Assembly: GCF_014695975.1 (NCBI RefSeq)
Contig: NZ_JACJPI010000012.1
Location: 1-64,000, forward strand
DNA length: 64,000 nt
Direction: 5' to 3'
DNA from: Leptolyngbya sp. FACHB-321
GTDB taxonomy: Bacteria > Cyanobacteriota > Cyanobacteriia > Leptolyngbyales > Leptolyngbyaceae
Below are positions 63,377 to 64,000 of the stretch, one piece after another (within the stretch, counting starts at the first letter, position 1; every line of letters begins with the position of its first letter). The notes beneath the pieces are model-generated. The model was not told the origin of the DNA, searched no databases, and saw only the letters and a program-made list of their open reading frames with translations. Made by a program: the position numbers and the translations under genes.

Positions 63377-64000
63377 ATGAGACGGCGGCGATTGCTACGC
63401 TATGCAGGGGCAGGCTTACTGTCTACGTTAGGGTTGGGAGTGGCTTCTGGTTGGCAGCGTTCCAATGCTCAAACCGGAGGAGCGCTTGGAGTGCAGTGGT
63501 TAGGGCATTCTTGTTTTCTCTTCACGGGTGACGGGCGACGGATCTTGGTAAACCCGTTTCGATCTCTCGGCTGTACGGCTGGTTATCGTCCGCCCAAAGT
63601 CTCGGCTGAATTGGTCTTAATTAGCAGTCAGCTACTGGATGAAGGTGCGGTAGAGATCGTTCCAGGGAACCCACGTTTGCTGTATGAATCGGGTACGTAT
63701 CAATTTAATAAAAAGCGGATTCAGGGCATTCGGACTGATCACGATCGCATTGGCGGCAAGCGCTTTGGTAGCAATGTAGCGTGGCAGTGGCAACAAGGCG
63801 GAGTAAATATTCTTCATCTCGGTGGTATTGCTAGCGCGATTTCGCTAGAGCAGAAAATTTTGATGGGTCGCCCAGACGTGCTGTTTGTGCCGATCGGCGG
63901 CGGTGCCAATGTTTACACCCCTGAAGAGGCAAAGCAAGCCATTCAAGTGCTGAACCCAAAGCTAATTATTCCAACGCACTACCGCACGAAGGCAGCATCA
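63377..64000 (+). CDS. MBL-fold metallo-hydrolase (UlaG-like), 3' end beyond window
   Basis: ATG at 63377 with GAGAGGAG upstream; no stop before the window edge. A basic leader MRRRRLLRYAGAG precedes a hydrophobic stretch that could be a Tat-like or Sec signal. VQWLGHSCFLF, RTDHDRIGG, ILHLGGIAS and IPTHYRTK give the UlaG-type pattern of metal-binding histidines and aspartates. The order ybeY-dgkA-trpG-MBL is a conserved cyanobacterial arrangement. Confidence 0.88.
   Translation, partial: MRRRRLLRYAGAGLLSTLGLGVASGWQRSNAQTGGALGVQWLGHSCFLFTGDGRRILVNPFRSLGCTAGYRPPKVSAELVLISSQLLDEGAVEIVPGNPRLLYESGTYQFNKKRIQGIRTDHDRIGGKRFGSNVAWQWQQGGVNILHLGGIASAISLEQKILMGRPDVLFVPIGGGANVYTPEEAKQAIQVLNPKLIIPTHYRTKAAS

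Overview
The window is chromosomal DNA from a cyanobacterium, probably filamentous and Leptolyngbya-like. Evidence is the very frequent HIP1 octamer GCGATCGC, a high-light-inducible (Hlip) protein gene, cyanobacterial DUF families (DUF3747, DUF3285, DUF3096, DUF2584), and the cyanobacterial gene order DUF3285-ybeY-dgkA-trpG/pabA-MBL hydrolase at the right end. The species cannot be fixed from the sequence alone.

The centrepiece (about 5.68-26.75 kb) is a type V-K CRISPR-associated transposon (CAST): tnsB-tnsC-tniQ at the left, a cargo region, then the MerR-type regulator cvkR diverging from cas12k, a long tracrRNA, a CRISPR array of about ten repeats and a well-preserved transposon end abutting a tRNA-Gly(TCC) gene. 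The last, truncated repeat carries a 17-nt guide identical to that tRNA-Gly gene, next to a GTG PAM, and the transposon end lies 62 bp from the PAM. That is the expected geometry of RNA-guided homing. The opposite end, left of tnsB, is poorly preserved or displaced.

The cargo is almost all defence-like and mostly on the minus strand: hsdR, an AAA ATPase plus DUF4435/TOPRIM pair that looks like PARIS (AriA/AriB), hsdM and hsdS. Next come a TTG-start protein of unknown function overlapping a PD-(D/E)XK nuclease, and a three-gene cluster of a GIY-YIG-like protein, a DUF6884 protein and a DUF2400-like HhH DNA glycosylase with a C-terminal cysteine cluster. This last trio is the best candidate here for an undescribed system. 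Gene remnants (an hsdS tail, a deleted Phd/VapC toxin-antitoxin pair and two related coiled-coil tails) show that the cargo has turned over repeatedly.

Left of the CAST is a caspase-STAND-WD40 protein, cut by the window edge, with an upstream alpha/beta hydrolase. To the right (27-64 kb) is ordinary cyanobacterial chromosome: a TonB-like protein, a GH19 lysozyme/chitinase, an RND efflux pair, a B12-dependent radical SAM protein, PrmA, SerA, Hlip, an EamA exporter, photolyase, NUDIX hydrolase, FolK, a Crp-family regulator, an SLH protein, an MtfA-like peptidase, a universal stress protein, phosphoglycerate kinase, Tex, YbeY, a diacylglycerol kinase, anthranilate/aminodeoxychorismate synthase component II and a truncated metallo-hydrolase. 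All family calls come from reading motifs; no database search was run.
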